The notes under the pieces: model-generated
The model's input: the letters and a program-made list of their open reading frames with translations, nothing else
Databases searched by the model: none
What the model was told of the DNA's origin: nothing
Translations under genes and position numbers: made by a program
From: Desulfobacter sp.
GTDB lineage: Bacteria; Desulfobacterota; Desulfobacteria; Desulfobacterales; Desulfobacteraceae
DNA: 64,000 bases
Direction of reading: 5' to 3'
NCBI GenBank assembly: GCA_028768545.1
Contig: CP054838.1
Span: 4,213,001 to 4,277,000 of the forward strand
In this document: positions 55,349-63,802 of the stretch, in pieces
Position numbering within the stretch: the stretch's first letter is position 1
Layout: each line of letters begins with the position of its first letter

Positions 55349-56418
55349 ATGATTTTAAACCCCAAGATTTTGTCTTCTAAACTGATTCTTCAAAAACATT
55401 CCGGAAAACCCGTGCCCATGCCGGAAGTGAAAACAGGGCAGTTGCTCCGTGCACAGGTGGTTGCCCTCCTGCCCCAGGGCAAGGTAAAGATTTTCGTGGC
55501 AGGCCAGCAGGTGATTGCCAAAACAGATCTGCCTTTGACACCGGGAACGGACATTTTACTTGAAGCCTTCCGCAATAAAGACGGGGTGTCATTTAAATTG
55601 GCTGGGCCTGAAACGCCAACCCGGCCGGCCAATATTCGAGCCGGACGTCATGGGGCCCTGGTCCGGCTTTTTTCCCAGATCAACAGTGCGCTTCCTGAGC
55701 TTGGCAAGACTCAAGAGCCTTCCATCCAGAATATTCTTCAAACCCTTTCTTTGAAATCAGGGACCCGGGATGACCGGTTTTTACCCCGGCTTCTGGAAAA
55801 TATGGGATTGACCCTGGAGAAAAAAGTTCAAACCGCCATGCTTTCTTCGGATAAAAGTACGATTACCCCCAGGATGGATCTTTTGGGCAAACAGGATTTA
55901 AAGGCTGCAATACTTCAGTTTTTATCCCTTGAATCAGAAGTGCCCCCAAAGCAAGCCTGCGGGGAGTGGCAAATGCATTGGAAAATTTACAGCAGCTCAA
56001 CACCCAGACCGGGGATTCCAACCGGTTTGTCATTCCCTTTCCCATGCTCGCAGGCGAGCAGCTTGATTTTGGCCAGTTGTTTATCAATACCGGCAAGAAA
56101 AAAAATGAAACCCAGGCCGGAGAAAACCGGGTTATCCAGATTGCATTTTTGATGAATATGACAGCCCTGGGCCGTATCAGGGCAGATTTTTCGATTTTGA
56201 AAAAAGAGATTACAGGCCGGTTTATGCTGGAAGATCAAGAGTGCTGCGATTATATGAATGGGTTGATCCCTGAGTTGAAACATCAGCTCATATCTTTGGC
56301 CTACAGGCCGGGTAAAATTGAATGCCAGGTTGCAAAACCCCGGGCCCTGTCGGCAGATGCTCTTATTCAATCCATGATCAAACCGGATGAATCCAGGGGG
56401 CTGGATCTTGTGATCTAA
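55349..56418 (+). pseudogene. fliK: Flagellar hook-length control protein (FliK-like), frameshifted
   Basis: Start ATG 55349 (MILNPKILSSKLILQKHSGK), overlapping TAATG with a short upstream frame ending DLKEKFIAMEKA, the tail of a gene cut by IS3. Residues 1-200 are Pro/Gln/Gly-rich with a beta-rich start (QLLRAQVVALLPQGKVKIFV). Near 55945-55955 the frame slips (one base short): the first frame goes off, and the second carries SLRGVANALENLQQLNTQTG, IQIAFLMNMTALGRIRADFS and the Flg_hook-type C-terminal domain. FliK sets hook length and triggers the export switch with FlhB. Its position ahead of the FlhB-like gene fits. Identification by layout and C-terminal pattern. Confidence 0.7.
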
Positions 56419-56422
56419 GGTT

Positions 56423-56701
56423 ATGACCGGAAAAAAAGAGATAAAAAAAGCCGTTGCCCTAAGGTATGACCGAGAGGTTGATGATGCCCCTAAAGTCACG
56501 GCCAAGGGCAAGGGCCGGGTTGCCGAAAACATTATTGAACTGGCAAGGGAACATGGAATCCCCATCAAGGATGATCCCGACCTTGTCCAAGTCCTGGCTT
56601 CCCTTGAGATTGACCAGGAAATTCCGCCAGAGATCTATGTTGCGGTTGCCGAGCTTCTGGCCTTTGTCTATTCTGCCAATTCGGAAAAATCGTCCAAATG
56701 A
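56423..56701 (+). CDS. FlhB-related export switch protein (FhlB/YlqH type)
   Basis: 92 residues, matching only the cytoplasmic C-terminal domain of FlhB: KKAVALRYDREVDDAPKVTA, GRVAENIIELAREHGIPIKD and LEIDQEIPPEIYVAVAELLA. The autocleavage NPTH site of full FlhB is not present. Such stand-alone copies can stand in for the FlhB C-domain in flagellar type III export. It begins 4 bases after the fliK-like stop. Its 3' end overlaps the convergent zinc-ribbon gene by 34 bases. Confidence 0.88.
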   Translation: MTGKKEIKKAVALRYDREVDDAPKVTAKGKGRVAENIIELAREHGIPIKDDPDLVQVLASLEIDQEIPPEIYVAVAELLAFVYSANSEKSSK

Positions 56702-56868
56702 TCTTCGGATGAATCTTTTTTGATATCCTGGGGCAGTTTACTGCTGTCCACCAATCGATTGCATTCCTGACAGACCAATTTGAATTTATTTACATTGCCC
56801 CTGAATAATCTGCTGTGGCAAAACGGGCAAAAGTAATCTTTAAGTTGTGTGTCTACCTGATGGGTCAT
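56668..56868 (-). CDS. Small zinc-ribbon protein (66 aa)
   Basis: Two CxxC pairs (YFCPFCHSRLF and LVCQECNRLV) in the first 45 residues make a zinc ribbon, followed by an acidic tail (DSSEDHLDDFSELAE). It is on the strand opposite the flagellar genes, tail to tail with fhlB. It resembles small Com-like or regulatory zinc ribbons; its target is unknown. Confidence 0.6.
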   Translation of the reverse strand: MTHQVDTQLKDYFCPFCHSRLFRGNVNKFKLVCQECNRLVDSSKLPQDIKKDSSEDHLDDFSELAE

Positions 56869-57157
56869 TTATTATCGCTCCAAAATCATGAAAGGGAAAA
56901 TTATTTTCTAGCCTCAAATGGATCAGATTGCAAGCGAAATCTCAAATACCGCTGTTGATTCTGGCCATGGGGAATTTTTTTCTGGTGGCGTCAAATATCG
57001 GGGGGTGCGGGTGTTGGGGGTTTGGCAATTGAGAAGTGAAAATAATTTTGGCATTTGGCATTTAAAATAAAACAAAATGAATATTTCCTTGATTTATAAT
57101 GGGTTAGCGGTCGAGAGGGGCCTGTTCTGTTTTTTGCCCGGAAGATTTCATTGATCC

Positions 57158-57173
57158 TGGCATCTGTCTTGCA
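57158..57173 (+). promoter_or_regulatory. Sigma54-type promoter of the flgF operon
   Basis: TGGCATCTGTCTTGCA has the -24 TGGCA and -12 TTGCA elements at the right spacing. It lies 47 bases before the flgF ATG. The remaining 56869-57157 gap has no gene; it may carry activator sites but none is clear. Confidence 0.75.
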
Positions 57174-57219
57174 ATTTTTGGGATTGAACAAAAATATCAG
57201 GAATAATGAGGCGCCTTTT

Positions 57220-57914
57220 ATGATTTTAGAAATGACACGGCCGGTTCAGGGTGGATTGAGGCAGGAGCGGAAACTCGAAGCGGTTTCCAACAACCTGGCC
57301 AATGTGGATACAAGCGGATTTAAAAAAGATCTGGTCAGTTTTGACCGCCAGTTCAAGGCCCAGCTTAACAAGGATTTTTCCCAGGGAGACATCAGGAAAC
57401 AGGGAACCCGTTTGATGTTGCCCTGGCTGGCCCCGGGCTTTTTAAAGTTGAGACTGCCGATGGTATCCAATACACCAGGAACGGTAATTTTTTACTCAAC
57501 TCTGAAGGGGTGCTGGTGGACAAGTCAGGCAACCCTGTTTTGGGCCAGGGCGGGGCCATCATCATCGATCTTGCCAATGTTGATGCCCAGGGTCCTGAAA
57601 TTAATGAAACCGGTGAAATCAGGGTGGCAGGGGATGTGGTGGATACTTTGGATGTGGTCAATTTTCAGGACAGGGACAAACTTGAAAAAGCAGGTGATAA
57701 TCTGTTCTCCTACAATGGGAACCCAGGAGATGAGATTGCCGTGCAGGCACCGGTGATCAAGCATATGGCATTGGAAGGATCCAACGTTCAGGCTGTGGAC
57801 GAGATGGTAAAAATGATTGACTACCATCGGATGTTCGAGACCTTTACAAAGTCCATAATGACCTTTGACGAGCTTGACGAAAAAGCCATTACTCAAGTGG
57901 GTATACCCAGATAA
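57220..57914 (+). pseudogene. flgF: Flagellar rod protein FlgF, frameshifted
   Basis: From ATG 57220 (MILEMTRPVQGGLRQERKLE) the first 60 codons carry the flagellar rod N-terminal motif (NNLANVDTSGFKKDLVSF). Around 57400-57405, GGAACCCG should read GGAAACCCG: with one A added the frame gives NPFDVALAGPGLFKVETADG and YTRNGNFLLNSEG and goes on to the normal end (NVQAVDEMVKMIDYHRMFET). As written the first frame continues in the wrong phase to 57756. FlgF is part of the proximal rod. A shorter protein from 57510 would lack the N-terminal rod helix. The start follows a sigma54-type promoter. Confidence 0.88.
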
Positions 57915-57930
57915 TATGTGGAGGTAACAA

Positions 57931-58713
57931 ATGATTCGATCTCTTTATTCTGCTGCAACCGGTATGGGTGCACAGCAGATTCAAACCGATGTGGTGGCCA
58001 ATAACCTTGCCAATGCAAGTACGGCAGGGTTTAAAAAATCCAGGGCCAATTTTGAAGATCTCATGTACAGAAAAATGCTAGTGGCCGGCCAGACAACCCC
58101 GGGTGGCGGTCAGGTCCCGTCCGGGATCGAGATCGGCATGGGCGTAAAACCTGCCGGAGTTCAAAAGATTTTTACCCAGGGGGATTATGTGGAAACCGGG
58201 AACACCTTTGATTTTACCATCCAGGGCAAAGGCTTTTTCAGGGTGCTCCACGGAGACGAAGATCATTATACCCGTGCCGGCAGTTTTACCCTGGACAGTG
58301 AAGGGTTTATCACCTCGCCTGTGGGCGACCGGCTTCAGCCTGAGATCTCCATTCCGGTTGAAGCCGTGACCGTGGTGCTTCAGGATGACGGTACCCTGAC
58401 GGCCTTTGATGCCAACGAGGAAATTCTTGCCGAAGAAAATGTCCTGGTGACCACATTTATAAATCCGGCAGGGCTTTCAGCCCAGGGTCAGAACCTGTTT
58501 TTACCCACCGAAGCATCCGGGGATCCGGTTGAAGGCACTCCCGGGGAAGACGGGGCCGGCACCACCCTAAACAATTGGCTGGAAATGTCCAATGTCTCTG
58601 TGGTGGAAGAAATGGTGAACATGATTGTGGGCCAGCGTGCCTATGAAGCCAACTCCAAATCCATTCAGACGGCAGACTCCATGCTGAGCACTGCCAACGG
58701 GCTTAAACGATAG
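57931..58713 (+). CDS. flgG: Flagellar distal rod protein FlgG
   Basis: 260 residues, the usual length. N-terminal rod motif MIRSLYSAATGMGAQQIQTD and NNLANASTAGFKKSRANFED, then the FlgG-specific segment, and C-terminal SNVSVVEEMVNMIVGQRAYE with the closing helix (KSIQTADSMLSTANGLKR). The distal rod passes through the peptidoglycan and carries the hook. It starts 16 bases after flgF with a GGAGG site. Intact. Confidence 0.96.
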   Translation: MIRSLYSAATGMGAQQIQTDVVANNLANASTAGFKKSRANFEDLMYRKMLVAGQTTPGGGQVPSGIEIGMGVKPAGVQKIFTQGDYVETGNTFDFTIQGKGFFRVLHGDEDHYTRAGSFTLDSEGFITSPVGDRLQPEISIPVEAVTVVLQDDGTLTAFDANEEILAEENVLVTTFINPAGLSAQGQNLFLPTEASGDPVEGTPGEDGAGTTLNNWLEMSNVSVVEEMVNMIVGQRAYEANSKSIQTADSMLSTANGLKR

Positions 58714-58754
58714 GACTTATGGATAAAAAAGGTTCAAAATTTTGTATTTTGATT

Positions 58755-60065
58755 CAGTAGTGTCCGGTTAGGTTGTTGCATATAAAAAGCATCTAAAATC
58801 ATTGAAAAAACAGTCGGTTTTGTGTTGACAAATGTGCGTAAAAATTTTTGTGCGCCTTGAAAATTTAACTCAAGGAGCTCAAATGACGCACATCTCAGTC
58901 CCTAAAAAACAACTACGGTCCCTGAACTTTGACAATTTCAGGTGCCCTCTGATAAAGTCACTTTCAAAAGCACCGGAATTACAATCTCGAGGAGACCGCC
59001 CTTTAAAAATGACATTCGAAGACCAGATAAATGCTTTGGTTTATTTCCATCTTCAGGAGCACAAGTCTGCCCGACATTTAATTCAGGATCTCAAGGAAAA
59101 TGTTTTTGCTAAAGAAAATATTGCGCCAGACGGTGGTATCAGCCGTAGTAGTTTCTGTGAAGCCATCAATCACAGGGGACTCGAACAACTGCAATTTATC
59201 TTTTAGGATCTTTATAAACAGGCTCTTGAGTGTCATCCGGGTGAACACGCCGAGTTAGGAGAGTTGGTTTCCATTGACGGTAGTCTCATAAATGCAGTCC
59301 TTTCAATGCACTGGGCGAACTACAGAAAAGGAAGTAAAAAAGCCAAAGTACATTGCGGATTTGACATTAATCACGGAATCCCAAACAAAATCTTTTTGAC
59401 TGAAGGCAACGGCGCTGAACGCACCTTTGTTCCCAAAATAGTTTCCAAGGGGCAAACAGGTGTTATGGATCGTGGATATCAATCCCATAAAGAATTTGAC
59501 CTGCTTCAGGAGCAAGGCAAACATTTTGTCTGCCGTATAAAAACCAGGACAACAAGAACAATTATTGATAACCACGAGACCCCTTCCGACAGCTACATTT
59601 TTTATGATGCACTGGTTAAACTTGGTACTCCGAATCAAAACCAGACGAAAAGGCCTGTTCGGGTTGTTGGCTATAAAATTGCTGGCGTCAAATACTATGT
59701 GGCAACTGACAGGCATGATTTAACAGCGGAACAAATAGCAACAATTTATAAACTCCGGTGGACCATTGAGGATTTTTTCAAATGGTGGAAAGAACATCTG
59801 AAGGTATATCATCTCATTGCCCGCAGTGAATACGGCCTTATGGTTCAGATTCTTGGCGGCCTTATCACTTACCTGTTACTGGCAATCCATTGCCAAAAAC
59901 AGTTTAATGAAAAGGTCACGATCAAAAGAGTTCGGCAGCTGCGAACCGCCATTCTAAATGACCTGTTTGGCTGCGAGGAGCAGGGCTCTCATAGTTCAAA
60001 CAGGGACAATATTGTCAAAGATCAAAAAATTATTGAGCAAGCAAAAACCTAACCGGACATCACTG
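58755..60065 (+). mobile_element. IS4-family insertion sequence, copy 4
   Basis: 1311 bp, target duplication ATTTTGATT at 58746-58754 and 60066-60074, ends as in copy 1. It is inserted in the flgA signal peptide codons, in the middle of the flagellar operon. Confidence 0.95.
58883..60052 (+). pseudogene. IS4-family transposase (copy 4), nonsense mutation
   Basis: Same frame as copies 1-3 but a GAG to TAG change at 59204-59206 stops it after 107 residues (QLQFIF then stop). The rest of the frame (from 59207) is intact, with a few silent or mild changes (for example VPKIVSK for VPKILSK). The copy cannot move by itself unless a transposase acts in trans. Confidence 0.93.
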
Positions 60066-61035
60066 ATTTTGATTGTCTTCCAGATCCTGGCGGCCTGGCA
60101 TTGTGCTTTTGTTTTTGCCGGGGATGCGCCCTTGCATATTGTAATTGAAGAGTTCAGCCAGGTAAAAGGAGACCAGATTTTTTTAAAGGATATTGCCAGT
60201 ATCCAGGCCAAGCCCTATATCAGGGAGGTTTTAGAAACCGTATCATTGGGAAGATCTCCAAAACCAGGTATGATGAAGGTGTTAACCCGGGCCCGTGTGC
60301 TTTCCCATTTAAGAGGGCATCCTGCACTGCCAAAGGATATATCTGTGGCCTGCCCGGATAAAATTTATGTCAAGCAGCGGTTTCAGGTGCTTGAAAAGGC
60401 CGATATTCGTGCCCGGGTGGATCTTTTTTTGTCTGATTATTTTACGGACAAAGCGTATGAGATCAAAAAGCTTCGGATTCAAAAAACAGGGGTCTATCCT
60501 GCTGGGGAATTGACCATGGACTGCTCATCTGAACGGGCTGTGGATAAAAATGGAAATCTGAGCCTGTCCATTGCTGTTTGGGTGGATGGCAAAGAGGTGG
60601 ACTCCATTCGCATCAGAGGGAAAATTGCTGTTTACCAGAAAGTTGTCTGTGCCGCCAGGCATCTTGAAAAGGGTCACCCCCTTGCACAAACCGATGTGGT
60701 GCTGGTCAAAAAAGATATGTTCAGTCTCAGAGGAGAGGCTGTAAGAGATGTTATGGCAATGTCCGGTCAGGTTTTGAAAATCGATGTGATGAAACATACA
60801 CCCATTAAAGAGGATTGGCTTGTGCCGTTGCCCTTAATCCGGAAAGGAGAGGTCATCGTGCTGGTGGCCAGATCCGATCATATGAGGATTGTCACTTCAG
60901 GCATTGCCAAAGAAGACGGGTTTAAGGATAAAATGATGAAAGTTGAGAACCTGGGATCCGGGAAAATCCTCCGGGGACTGGTCAGGGAAGGATCAACCGT
61001 TGAAGTTATTTATTAAGGAAAAAAGGGAGGATGTT

Positions 61036-61755
61036 ATGACATCCGGGCTTAAAAGTATAAAACAGGGATTGATACTGGTATTGATCTGTTTTATGGGCGT
61101 GGGGTGTACGACCTCGGGCAAATCCGACATGGCCGTGCTTCCCAGTGGGGATGCAGGTCAGACCGCCCCTTCCATTCCGCCTGATTATTCCGCCGGTCGT
61201 GCAGCAGAAGGCTCTTTGTGGAACGAAAGCCGTGGGTCCATGTTTGAGGATACAAGGGCCAATCATGTCGGCGATACCGTAATTGTTGATATTGTAGAAA
61301 ATTCCAGCTCCAAGATGGATGTTAACACAGAGTCTTCAAGAAAAAGCGCCATGAACGTGGGAACGCCCACGATAAACGTTCTGGGATATGAAACCGCCCT
61401 TGGCGGAAGGGGAACCCCTTCTCTTATCGGCACAAGTTTTGATAATTCGTTTGCAGGCGAAGCTGAAAGCGACAGGGCCGGCCAGGTGACAGCCTCCATT
61501 TCCGCCCGGGTGGTTGAGGTGTTGCCCAACGGTAATTTAAGCCTGTTCGGAAGAAGGGCCATGAAAGTGGATAATGAAGTTCAGTATATCACTGTGTCAG
61601 GGGTGATAAGGCCCCAGGATATTTCTGCAACCAATAGGGTTCAGTCAACCTCTCTTGCGGATTCAAGGATAGAGTATTATGGAAAAGGCGCCTTGTCAGA
61701 CAAGCAAAAGCCTGGATGGGGAACCCGAATCATTGATAATATTTGGCCCTGGTAA
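61036..61755 (+). CDS. flgH: Flagellar L-ring lipoprotein FlgH
   Basis: 239 residues from ATG 61036, 5 bases after AAGGGAGG. A lipoprotein signal (GLILVLICFMGVGC, Cys about 22) is followed by the L-ring domain: SLWNESRGSMFEDTRANHVG, DTVIVDIVENSSSKMDVNTE, SARVVEVLPNGNLSLFGRR and VSGVIRPQDISATNRVQST. It forms the outer-membrane L ring around the rod. The longer frame from 60943 lies inside flgA and is rejected. Intact. Confidence 0.95.
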   Translation: MTSGLKSIKQGLILVLICFMGVGCTTSGKSDMAVLPSGDAGQTAPSIPPDYSAGRAAEGSLWNESRGSMFEDTRANHVGDTVIVDIVENSSSKMDVNTESSRKSAMNVGTPTINVLGYETALGGRGTPSLIGTSFDNSFAGEAESDRAGQVTASISARVVEVLPNGNLSLFGRRAMKVDNEVQYITVSGVIRPQDISATNRVQSTSLADSRIEYYGKGALSDKQKPGWGTRIIDNIWPW

Positions 61756-61768
61756 AAAGGCGGATTCT

Positions 61769-62815
61769 ATGGAATTTAAAAAACGCAGTATCAAAATATT
61801 GATTTTTCTGGTTTTGGCGGTTTGGGTATCTCCTTTTTCCCTTGAGGCGGCCAGGATAAAAGATCTTGCCGCAATCAAGGGTATACGCTCAAATCAATTG
61901 ACCGGGTACGGCCTTGTGGTCGGGCTCAACGGCACAGGGGATAAAGACAAGGTCAGTTTTACACGCCAGTCTCTGGTCAATATGATGAAGAAAATAAACA
62001 TCCATGATGCCGGAGGGCAGCTCAAGGTCAAGAATGTGGCCTCGGTCATGGTCACAGCCGAGATTGAACCCTTTGCCAGGATCGGAGACCGGATGGATGT
62101 TACGGTATCTTCCCTTGGCGATGCCAAAAGCCTTAAAGGGGGAACCCTTTTAATGAGCCCCTTAAAGGGGGTTGACGGACAGGTTTACGGACTTGCCCAG
62201 GGGGCGGTCAGCCTTGCTATTCCTTCCGGTGCAGGCGACAGGGACAGCCATCTTCTGGTGGCGCGGGTGGTGGACGGGGCAACCGTGGAACGGGAGATTC
62301 CATTTAAACTCGACGGAAAACACCATCTTATTCTTTTCTTGTTCCGACCGGATTTTACCACGGCAAGACGGATGGCTGACACCATCAACATCACCGTGGG
62401 CAAGGGAAGTGCACAGCTGATCGATGCCAGTGCCCTGCGTTTAAAAATACCTGAGAAGATGAGGAAGGCCTGGGTGGCAGAGTTTATCGCCGACATTGAA
62501 ACCCTGTCTGTGGTTCCGGATGCGCCGGCCCGTGTGGTGATCAATGAAAAGACCGGAACCGTGGTGATCGGATCTGATGTCACCATATCAAGCGTGGCCG
62601 TGGCCCATGGGGATCTTTCCGTGACCATCAACCCTCAAGGCGGGGCAGATGAAGAGCCCCAGGAAGACCGGGTGATGATGCTTGAAGAAAATTCCACCAT
62701 TGGCGAGCTGGTCCGGGGGCTGAATGCCCTGGGGGTTAAACCCAGAGATCTGATCAGTATCCTTGAGGGAATAAAGGTGGCTGGCGCACTCCAGGCTGAA
62801 CTTGAGATTCTATAG
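61769..62815 (+). CDS. flgI: Flagellar P-ring protein FlgI
   Basis: 348 residues from ATG 61769 (MEFKKRSIKILIFLVLAVWV). A Sec signal ends near SPFSLEAARI, then the FlgI marks: RIKDLAAIKGIRSNQLTGYG, LNGTGDKDKVSFTRQSLVNM, NVASVMVTAEIEPFARIGDR and GTLLMSPLKGVDGQVYGLAQ. It forms the periplasmic P ring with FlgA help; flgA here is IS-broken. An upstream ATG at 61679 would overlap flgH and is rejected. Intact. Confidence 0.96.
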   Translation: MEFKKRSIKILIFLVLAVWVSPFSLEAARIKDLAAIKGIRSNQLTGYGLVVGLNGTGDKDKVSFTRQSLVNMMKKINIHDAGGQLKVKNVASVMVTAEIEPFARIGDRMDVTVSSLGDAKSLKGGTLLMSPLKGVDGQVYGLAQGAVSLAIPSGAGDRDSHLLVARVVDGATVEREIPFKLDGKHHLILFLFRPDFTTARRMADTINITVGKGSAQLIDASALRLKIPEKMRKAWVAEFIADIETLSVVPDAPARVVINEKTGTVVIGSDVTISSVAVAHGDLSVTINPQGGADEEPQEDRVMMLEENSTIGELVRGLNALGVKPRDLISILEGIKVAGALQAELEIL

Positions 62816-62834
62816 ACGTGTGAAAGGATAGACC

Positions 62835-63248
62835 ATGACAGGACCTGTAAATTCAATCCAAAACCAGATGCTTGCCTCTCAACTGGCCCAGATAAAGCCG
62901 GTTGACCCTGAAAAGGAAAAGGAACTCAAAGAGGCCTGTGAAGGGTTTGAGGCGATTTTTACCCAGAAAATACTTCAATCCATGCGCCAGACCCTGCCCG
63001 GAGATGCCCTGTTTCCCAAATCCAACAGCATTGAGGTATTTGAATCCATGTACGACCAGCATCTCACCGATCAATTGTCCCATGCCTCAAGAATTCTTAT
63101 TCGATCAACTGAAAAAAACACTTTAACCTTTCTTTTTTCCTTCCATTCTTTCCTTTTAAGATCTGGTATGAAAGTTGCTCTTTATCCCTTTAGATATAAA
63201 AAAAATGGGCCAAAGGGAAAATTATTCCCTGATGGAACCAGGCTTTAA
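62835..63248 (+). CDS. flgJ: Rod-binding protein (FlgJ N-terminal domain type), C-terminus probably frameshifted
   Basis: The frame starts MTGPVNSIQNQMLASQLAQI and holds the rod-binding domain (ACEGFEAIFTQKILQSMRQT, DALFPKSNSIEVFESMYDQH). No muramidase domain is present, as in many deltaproteobacteria. After LSHASR the frame leaves the family and runs on for about 50 residues of Phe/Lys-rich sequence to 63248. In the +1 frame EFLFDQLKKTL ends with TAA at 63124-63126, which looks like the natural C-terminus (compare GIKEFLYRQL-like ends), so a small indel near 63080-63092 is likely. FlgJ caps the growing rod. Confidence 0.8.
   Translation: MTGPVNSIQNQMLASQLAQIKPVDPEKEKELKEACEGFEAIFTQKILQSMRQTLPGDALFPKSNSIEVFESMYDQHLTDQLSHASRILIRSTEKNTLTFLFSFHSFLLRSGMKVALYPFRYKKNGPKGKLFPDGTRL
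63164..63179 (+). promoter_or_regulatory. Sigma54-type promoter ahead of flgN
   Basis: TGGTATGAAAGTTGCT keeps TGG, the G before the spacer and TTGCT with the right spacing. It lies 117 bases before flgN. Two of the -24 bases differ from consensus, so it is weaker than the site at 57158. It falls within the false tail of the flgJ frame, which supports flgJ ending at 63126. Confidence 0.55.
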
Positions 63249-63295
63249 GCGCAACAAACGCTTTAAAGACTGATGATCAAAGGAGAAGAGCCAAA

Positions 63296-63799
63296 ATGGA
63301 AAAAATTGCCGATGACATGTCAGGCCTGCTTAACGAGACCCTGGGATTTTACAAGGAACTCAAAGTACTTCTTGAGGCTGAAAAAAAATATATCACAGAT
63401 ATGGATGTCCAAAAACTCTGGGATTCCACGGACAGAAAAAAACAAATTGTTGAGTCCATTGAATCCATGATCGCAAGGATCCTTGACCGGGTGAAAACCT
63501 ATGTGTCCGATTTTGAAATGGATGTCAGGTCCTTTCGGGTCAGGGAGGTGGTTGCAGTCCTTCCTTTGAAAATGAGAATCAAGTCAGGGCTTAAAACAAT
63601 CGGGCTTAAAATTGATGGGCTCAAACATGAGATTGGACTCATGGCCAATGAAAATAAACGGTATATTCTGGAATATCTTTCTGTGATTGACGGTGTTTTC
63701 AGTACGATTAAACAGCGTCCGGATCAGGATCAGTATTCTTCTTACGGCCATATCCTTTCATCCAACGAAACCACCCGTCTTATTAATGCAGAGGTATAA
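63296..63799 (+). CDS. flgN: Flagellar export chaperone FlgN
   Basis: 167 residues, mostly helical. It starts MEKIADDMSGLLNETLGFYK and has the FlgN helix pattern (LLEAEKKYITDMDVQKLWDS, RKKQIVESIESMIARILDR) followed by more charged helices. FlgN keeps hook-junction proteins FlgK and FlgL ready for export. The next gene is flgK, its client, three bases on, which supports the call. Good ribosome site AAAGGAGAAGAG. Confidence 0.85.
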   Translation: MEKIADDMSGLLNETLGFYKELKVLLEAEKKYITDMDVQKLWDSTDRKKQIVESIESMIARILDRVKTYVSDFEMDVRSFRVREVVAVLPLKMRIKSGLKTIGLKIDGLKHEIGLMANENKRYILEYLSVIDGVFSTIKQRPDQDQYSSYGHILSSNETTRLINAEV

Positions 63800-63802
63800 A
63801 CC

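Larger units (their letters stand above)
58719..61016 (+). pseudogene. flgA: FlgA (P-ring assembly chaperone), split by IS4 in the signal peptide
   Basis: Without the IS4 and one copy of the 9-bp target, the gene is 325 codons in frame: MDKKGSKFCILI then VFQILAAWHCAFVFAGDA, a Sec signal peptide, then the FlgA/SAF domains (RARVLSHLRGHPAL, FSLRGEAVRDVMAMSGQV, IRKGEVIVLVARSDHMRIVT). FlgA helps FlgI form the P ring in the periplasm. IS4 copy 4 sits after codon 12. On the right side the IS sequence is in frame with the rest, so a start within the IS (for example in KIKKLLSKQKPNRTS) would give a basic n-region plus the original hydrophobic core. Whether that occurs is unknown. Confidence 0.9.
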
